Assembly: GCA_003118195.1 (NCBI GenBank)
Contig: BEXV01000025.1
Location: 151,917-163,875 of the forward strand
Origin: Hemicentrotus pulcherrimus
Lineage: Eukaryota; Echinodermata; Echinoidea; Camarodonta; Strongylocentrotidae
Direction: 5' to 3'
DNA length: 11,959 nucleotides
A program made the position numbers and the translations under genes. This document shows positions 7,806 to 11,959 of this stretch, in pieces. The notes below the pieces were generated by a model, which did not search any database, was not told the DNA's origin, and saw only the letters and a list, made by a program, of their open reading frames with translations. The first letter of the stretch is position 1; each line of letters begins with the position of its first letter.

Positions 7806-7991
7806 ATGGCGAACCGTGTATTCGTGTATGGAACCCTAAAAACAGGCCAGCCCAACCATTCCCTGATTCCTGCAGCTGGATCGGTACGCTGTCGATTTTT
7901 CGGTACGGGAATGACAGAAACAAAATGGCCGCTGGTGATTGCAACAAAATACAACATTCCTTTTCTCTTGGACTGTGAAGGAGAAGGATAC
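7806..7991 (+). CDS. GGACT: GGACT exon 1: YGTL substrate loop
   Basis: 62 codons, MANRVFVYGTLKTGQPN through CEGEGY, in phase 0, ending at the consensus donor TAC|GTGAGT. Read-through would meet a stop three codons later (V-S-N-stop), so splicing is required. Codon use is less AT-biased than the surrounding DNA. Confidence 0.95.
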
Positions 7992-9890
7992 GTGAGTAAC
8001 TAGTTTGCCTTTCAGGATTAATTCTAAAGACTGCGAACACCTGGCAATTAATGTAATGATAATCATTATGATGGTAGGCCTTACGGTACATCAGGGTGAA
8101 ACCGACGTACATTCCCCCCCCCCTCCCCCTCTCTCTCTCGTTTTCAAAGGCAGAATTGATTTGATTTCATGTGATGTGAGTTGACTTGATTCGAGTCGAT
8201 ATACCATTTAATCGGATTTGAGTTCGATTCAGTTTGGTTTGATTTGATTTGATTTGTCAAGTATAATGCATTCAAAGCGTACGAAATGTGCGACAATGGA
8301 ATACTCATAAAACACTGGGCTGACAACTACATGTACCTCCAACGCAGTCCTAAAAATTAACGTAGACAACTTTCTGGAAAAAAAATGATCTGGATAATCG
8401 TAATTCTGTTTCACATAGTTACATGTAAATAAAGATAACGTCGATCACTGAATAAGTTTGCAGGACTCAGCTTCGACACAGGCTCCAATACAAAACACTG
8501 TTCCTCGGTCACTTATCTATAATAAGCAAATGCCTAACTTCAAACCTAGACCGACCACTAATCCTAACACTAAACCCAAAAGCAATCATAGCCCAAATAA
8601 TGATGTTTCACTAATAGTGAGTGTGGCAATATTGCCTCTTTCATACAATTAACATTTCCGATCTATCTCGTAGAACGTCTATGGCGAGGTGTACGAGGTG
8701 GATGACGACCTGCTTGCTCACCTCGACGAGGTAGAGGGTTGCCCAGATAGTTACGAACGCAGAAAGATCAGGATAGGAATGGACAAGATGACAGATGGTT
8801 CTGAGCCGGACACATTAGATTGCTGGTGTTATCTTCTGCCAAGGTGATTCGTAAATGATGCGTTTCTCCTCCTTCTTCTTCTCTTTCTTCCTCTTTTTCT
8901 TCTTTTTTTTTCTCCTTCTTCCTTTTCTTCTCCAAGTTCTTCTTTTTTCTTCCTTGTTCTTTCTTTTCTTCTCCTTCCTTTTTTTCCTTTCTTCTTCTTC
9001 CTTTTCTTCTTCTTGTTCTTACTTTTTTTATTCTCGTTCTTCTTCTTCTTATTATTTTCATTATAATAATTGTTGTTATTATCATTGTAATTGTTATTAG
9101 TATACAAACATACACAGTCTTGAGAGGTTCTGATTAAAATTATGGGTTATAGGTGACTCTACTAGTTCAATTTGCTGAGGGCCGTAGCCCCCGAAGCAAA
9201 TGGAACGATTAGAGTCACCGAGGTTCATAGTTTTAACCAGTCACTCGAAAAGAAGGCATGGTGTATTTTTTTAACATCCAGCATCAAAAATGTATTTTCA
9301 CCAAAAACAAATAATTGATTACAATTTTAAATAAACATAAAAAATTGAATAAGAATTTTATTAAAAAAGAAAAGAAATATAACTTTTAAACTCCTAAATA
9401 GTTCTCCCAAATAATACTCTTAAATAACCTTTTTTTCAGAGCAATTTTGAAATAGTTGAAATATGCCTGGTCACGTAAAAAGCTCTTGACCAATCAAAAA
9501 ACAATAATGTTTGATGTAGGATATAATAGTAGTTATAGCAGTAGAAGTACATGTACTACTTCTACTATCATCAATTTCATCATCATCACCACCAAAACTA
9601 CTATAAATATATATAGTACAATTGGATAACCTTTTTACATGTTTTGATGTAATAACGGATATCAATACACAACTTCCTTTCAAATAACATGTCGAAAATT
9701 ATATTTACTCTATCTCGACCGATACAGGTACAGACCCTTTGTACTGTCACTTGAGAAATATGAGAGCTACAACAGTAGTGGCGCCCACGGCAAGCAGTTC
9801 TACACGACGAAGGGCCAACAAGAGCCATTAGAGGTAGTCCATAAAGAGATCGCCATGTTACGTACGATAGCAGATGGGACATCCCAGTAG
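7806..9890 (+). CDS. GGACT: Gamma-glutamylaminecyclotransferase (AIG2-like domain), three exons, complete
   Basis: Role (family knowledge): a cytosolic enzyme that cleaves gamma-glutamyl-epsilon-lysine and related gamma-glutamylamines, left from transglutaminase-crosslinked proteins, into 5-oxoproline and the free amine. Seen: exons 7806-7991, 8674-8843 and 9728-9890 join (phases 0 and 2) into 172 codons. Residues 5-17 VFVYGTLKTGQPN are the family signature (substrate-binding YGTL loop at 8-11). WPLVIATKYNIPFLLD follows at 41-56 and GEVYEVDDDLLAHLDEVEGCP at 66-86. Glu83, in the DEVE segment, aligns by eye with catalytic Glu82 of human GGACT. SYNSSGAHG near 132-140 matches the conserved C-terminal SYDS-GPHG block. 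Human GGACT is 153 residues; the 30 residues after that block are longer here, and the last few fall in a degenerate repeat. The start has A at -3 and G at +4. No signal peptide or membrane segment. Divergent from UBE2F, 4.4 kb away. Confidence 0.95.
8114..8257. repeat. Microsatellites in GGACT intron 1: C/CT tract and degenerate TTGAT repeat
   Basis: 8114-8140 is a run of about ten C followed by ccccct and (ct)n. 8156-8257 is a decayed pentamer repeat, (tgatt)n, best preserved as tttgatttgatttgatttg near 8238-8256. Intron 1 is 7992-8673; the remainder (8260-8670) has no recognisable feature. Confidence 0.75.
8674..8843 (+). CDS. GGACT: GGACT exon 2: catalytic glutamate exon
   Basis: The acceptor is ATCTATCTCGTAG (AG at 8672-8673). 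56 codons plus two bases run from NVYGEVYEVDD to LDCWCYLLP, then AG before the donor GTGATT (GT at 8844-8845). It contains Glu83 (the catalytic candidate) and CPDSYERR, matching the CP--Y-R block of the family. The donor is weaker than that of exon 1, since position +5 is T. Reading on meets a stop at 8845. Confidence 0.94.
8863..9049 (+). repeat. Long TTC-rich polypyrimidine tract at the start of GGACT intron 2
   Basis: About 190 nearly pure pyrimidines made of ttc/ctt/tttc units begin 20 bases after the exon 2 donor, then turn into a tta/att-rich run to about 9105. The long Lys/Arg/Glu-rich or Phe/Ser-rich open frames over this stretch are artefacts of the repeat. Purine-pyrimidine tracts of this kind can form triplex DNA. 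Confidence 0.85.
9130..9240. repeat. Foldback element in GGACT intron 2 (47-bp arms, 18-nt loop)
   Basis: 9130-9176 (ctgattaaaattatggg...caatttgct) pairs with 9195-9240 (agcaaatgg...catagttttaaccag), with roughly ten mismatches. The loop gagggccgtagcccccga holds an inner gggc-cgta-gccc. The word ggtgactct/agagtcacc is perfectly inverted. The layout is that of a small non-autonomous foldback element or hairpin RNA locus. Confidence 0.8.
9241..9727 (+). other. Remainder of GGACT intron 2
   Basis: Very AT-rich. Contains a 9-bp hairpin, agtagaagt (9540-9548) with acttctact (9558-9566), and short cat/tca triplet runs near 9570-9590. Ends in the acceptor CCGATACAG. No exon-like frame. Confidence 0.6.
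9728..9890 (+). CDS. GGACT: GGACT exon 3: C-terminal SYNSSGAHG block and stop
   Basis: The acceptor is CCGATACAG (AG at 9726-9727). The split Arg codon is completed, then 53 codons begin YRPFVLSLEKYESYNSSGAHG and end ADGTSQ before TAG at 9888-9890. A second in-frame acceptor six bases on (GGTACAG, AG at 9732-9733) would delete Tyr-Arg. The final residues and the stop lie in the first units of a degenerate tandem repeat. Confidence 0.9.
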
Positions 9891-10090
9891 ACCGACAGCC
9901 GAGTAGACGGACGTCCCAGTAGAACGGCCGCCAAAGAGAACGACAACCTGGTAGACAGGTAGACAAGAGACAAACAGACCAGTCTACCAACAGCCTGTGA
10001 AACCAACGGTCCCCGAGACAGATAGCCCGTTATACCGACAGCACATGAGAACAACAACAACATAGTAAACCGACAGCCTACGAGGCCGAC
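9880..10090 (+). repeat. Degenerate GTAGAC / CCGACAGCC tandem repeat across the GGACT stop
   Basis: Recurring words: catcccagtagaccgacagcc, cgtcccagtagaacggccgcc, tggtagacaggtagacaag, gataccgacag-like and aaaccgacagcctacgaggccgac. The unit seems to be about 10-12 bp, or a compound of it, much decayed. The first unit supplies the codons T-S-Q and the stop TAG of GGACT. Minus-strand Cys/Leu-rich open frames here are by-products. Confidence 0.55.
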
Positions 10091-10139
10091 CATTTTGTTA
10101 TCACGAAACTTCATAAAAGTTGATCAGAGGTCCGCAAGC

Positions 10140-10162
10140 CCGACGTGTCGGTCTCACGTCGG
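10140..10162 (+). repeat. Small perfect hairpin in the probable GGACT 3' UTR
   Basis: ccgacgtg, a 7-base loop tcggtct, then cacgtcgg form an 8-bp GC-rich stem, followed at once by ggctc-tcg-gagcc (10161-10173). The local GC content is clearly higher than in the flanks. The role is unknown. Confidence 0.5.
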
Positions 10163-10356
10163 CTCTCGGAGCCGTGGGTTCCCGGTCTCGTGTTTCCTTA
10201 AGCTCGGTCGATGTCCTCTCTCGCATTTGTTGCTTCAGGGTATCGCGCCCCAATAGAAATTAAAGCTTATAATATAGTGTGTTTAAATGGTTAGAAATTT
10301 CTTGTTGCTTTGCTCCCCAAAATGCACACTGCAACTAATTAAACTGCAGTGTAAAC

Positions 10357-10362
10357 AATAAA
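10357..10362 (+). terminator. Candidate polyadenylation signal of GGACT (AATAAA)
   Basis: AATAAA stands about 470 bases after the GGACT stop, the first canonical hexamer downstream on this strand. A variant ATTAAA occurs earlier at 10259-10264. The implied 3' UTR is 9891 to about 10380 and would contain the degenerate repeat and the 8-bp hairpin at 10140-10162. No transcript evidence was available. Confidence 0.45.
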
Positions 10363-10380
10363 ACAAAACATTTTGGGAAG

Positions 10381-10884
10381 GTTAAGCCACCTTGTTAAAT
10401 TCTTTGACAATACAGTATATCTCCAGAGAGTACGATAATTTTGCGCCCCAGTTGAAGAAATTCGCAAGTTCCATGCCTTGTTGCAGTGAACGACGTACGA
10501 GGCTGTGAGGGGGGATCCCCGAGTATTTCCAGAGTTCTAACATTCAATTCAAGCAACCATTATCTCATATTCGGAATTCGACATGCCCAAATATTTATGA
10601 ATATCATTATATTTATATCATTTTTATATCTAAGCTAGTGAATTTTGGTGATAGACTAACATTTTAAAGGAATCAAATTTTTCATTTTTGCTTGCTCGCT
10701 CCGCTTACTTGCAAAATATAAAAACAGGTTGAGTCTTGGCAACGGGACGGTCCCCCAAATCCTCATATTCGGGCGGCGTCTATTTTGATGACAAAGTATT
10801 CTCGTTACTGCAATGAAAGCGCCGATTTTTCTCGCTCGCTTGTAGATAAGTTTAGGCCGGGCGCTAAAAACCTTGATACGCTAC
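10381..10884. other. Unassigned DNA downstream of GGACT
   Basis: AT-rich, with two short GC-richer islets, near 10490-10525 (gaggggggatccccgag) and 10690-10780 (gctcgctccgc; gggacggtccccc). Both islets have small self-complementary pieces and share a catattcgg word. No gene recognised. Confidence 0.45.
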
Positions 10885-11005
10885 AGGGAGGGAGGAATTG
10901 TGGAGGGCAAATGAAAGAGGGAAGATGGAGGGAGGGAGAGATAAAGGGAGGAAAGATGAAGGATATGAGAGAGGAGGGAAGAAAGGGAAGGGGGAGGGAG
11001 GGAGC
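10885..11005 (+). repeat. G-rich purine tract (GGGAGG / GGAAGA repeats)
   Basis: About 120 bases, almost all purine, with many ggg runs (gggagggagg, ggagggaggga, aagggggagggaggg). The last 20 bases alone have four G-runs compatible with a G-quadruplex. The Arg/Gly/Glu-rich frame 10785-11009 is a by-product. Confidence 0.75.
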
Positions 11006-11126
11006 GTGATCATTCTTTCAAGTTTAACCTTTATTTCCATTATCTAAAAACAAAGCAACTCGCGAACCCATTGATATTGTCATCTCCTTCATCATTATCC
11101 ATTACATCACAAAACAATCATCGTCT

Positions 11127-11292
11127 ACCATCCTGGATTTGGATTCACTGCCAGTAAATACTCCTCTGTTGCCCGGTAACCACATCCAGCTCCAGAATCT
11201 TACCCTTCGTCGATACCCGCACCTTAAAGGCTAATGTTGATCATGTAAATTTGCAATATATCAAGGATGTATTGTTCTGTCAAATGGTATAA
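11127..11292 (+). pseudogene. Ambiguous coding relic, possibly BEL/Pao-type polyprotein
   Basis: Plus frame 11127-11231 reads ILDLDSLPVNTPLLPG, then HIQLQNLTLRRYPHLKG to a stop. A +1 shift continues NVDHVNLQYIKDVLFCQM to 11289. The pattern LP--TP-LP...YPHL...V--V--LI resembles the protease-region linker of BEL/Pao retroelements, by memory only. The competing reading is a minus-strand terminal exon (11222-11145, VRVSTKGKILELDVV...SIYWQ, stop) with AATAAA at 11035-11030. I cannot decide between them, and either could be chance. Confidence 0.25.
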
Positions 11293-11959
11293 CATTCTTT
11301 CCTCTTTTTTTTATATATGTGTCAGTGGAGAAACATTTTTCGAATGGTTATAGCCATGTTTTGCTGGTAGTAAAAATGTCAAATGTCACGTTTTACGTGA
11401 TATTCATGAACCCTTCTCCCAATTTCCAATTTAATGTAACATTATTGCTCTGTAACTCTGTCCTTTTTTTAGATTTAAAGGCTAGGGGGAAAAGCAATGA
11501 ATATTTTCCCAGGGTTCATAACATTTAAAGATGCCAAAGATAGATATTTATAACACATCAAATATAAAAAGCTATAACTATATTTAATGAATTGCCGAGT
11601 CTTCACTATGATGTGTACAAAGACCTTGTACAAATAATGTGGAAAAGCCTTCCTGCTTTTTCTTCTTGGTTTAAAAATAGAAAAGTTTAAATGAAACATT
11701 AAATATCGCGATAACCGCGTTTTCAGACCAAAAGACATTCAGATCGGAGGCATAAATATATATAGATTTTTTTTTGTGTAACTGTCTGTATGAACACTTC
11801 CGGCTGCAATTAACGGTCTCGCTGGAAAGCAGTGCGGTAAAATATCGTTTTGAATACAACTATTCAAATTTCATAGATTCTGTTTCTAATAAGTGAAATG
11901 AACGTACATCCGTTGTATCGCTACCTTAAACTTTGAATTTAAAGGTAATACAAAGTTTT
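11293..11959. other. Unassigned AT-rich DNA at the right edge
   Basis: Poly-T tracts and short opposite-strand frames without motifs. No exon with a plausible splice pair, RNA gene or recognisable repeat was found. Confidence 0.5.

Noticed and set aside
7739..7978. 79-codon plus frame overlapping the GGACT start
   Set aside because: A shifted shadow of exon 1; the 7806 frame carries the YGTL family signature and splices correctly.
8768..9115. Lys/Arg/Glu-rich 115-codon minus frame and a Phe/Ser-rich plus frame
   Set aside because: Products of the TTC-rich microsatellite and antisense to GGACT exon 2.
9601..9990. 129-codon minus-strand Cys-rich frame
   Set aside because: Antisense to GGACT exon 3 and built largely from the degenerate tandem repeat; no signal or domain.
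10155..10200. tRNA-like T-arm (gtgggttcccggtctcg)
   Set aside because: No acceptor, D or anticodon stems can be built around it.
10785..11009. Arg/Gly-rich 74-codon plus frame
   Set aside because: Half of it is the G-rich purine tract; no conserved start region.

Overview
The window is animal nuclear DNA: AT-rich, with genes split by GT-AG introns, no operons, and a high load of retrotransposon debris, foldback (palindromic) repeats and microsatellites. The repeat style (non-LTR retrotransposon tails, hairpin elements, frequent acatgta/tacatgt words) and the gene complement fit a marine invertebrate. An echinoderm such as a sea urchin is my best guess, but this is inference and not proven by any single marker.

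Two conserved genes are supported by spliced exons with matching phases. (1) On the minus strand, a UBE2F-type NEDD8-conjugating enzyme E2 gene enters with its first coding exon (3427-3265), continues with exons 2460-2327 and 1838-1768, and runs out of the window to the left. It covers the NEDD8-E1-docking N terminus, the E2 core start, the HPN motif and the catalytic Cys119. (2) On the plus strand, a complete three-exon gamma-glutamylaminecyclotransferase (GGACT, AIG2-like) gene spans 7806-9890 (172 codons). The two genes are divergent, separated by about 4.4 kb of repeat-rich DNA. One belongs to neddylation and the other to degradation of transglutaminase crosslinks, and I see no functional link between them.

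Layout: 1-508 unrecognised, with a weak Lys/Ala-rich coding-like relic. 509-1440 is a decayed non-LTR retrotransposon reverse-transcriptase C-terminal region, split at one codon junction by a second, 5'-truncated non-LTR element (about 767-1283). It lies antisense in the UBE2F region. 1768-3427 UBE2F exons and introns. About 3930-4545 a 620-bp imperfect palindrome. 4546-5600 nothing clear except a CAGTGCA-like cluster. 5601-5927 an exact 133-bp tandem duplication ending in a 37-bp hairpin, followed by a retroposon-like 3' tail to about 6080. 6470-6870 a slightly GC/CpG-richer stretch with nuclear-receptor-like and NRF1/CRE-like sites. 6876-7175 two tandem copies of a 150-bp palindromic element. 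7806-9890 GGACT, with microsatellites in intron 1 and a 190-nt pyrimidine tract plus a 47-bp-arm hairpin in intron 2. 9880-10090 a degenerate tandem repeat that overlaps the GGACT stop. A polyadenylation signal lies at 10357. 10885-11005 a G-rich purine tract. 11127-11292 an ambiguous coding relic. The rest to 11959 shows nothing I can name.

I found no convincing new multi-gene system. The most unusual material is the set of hairpin and palindromic elements, particularly 5601-5927 and 3930-4545, and the nested retrotransposon.
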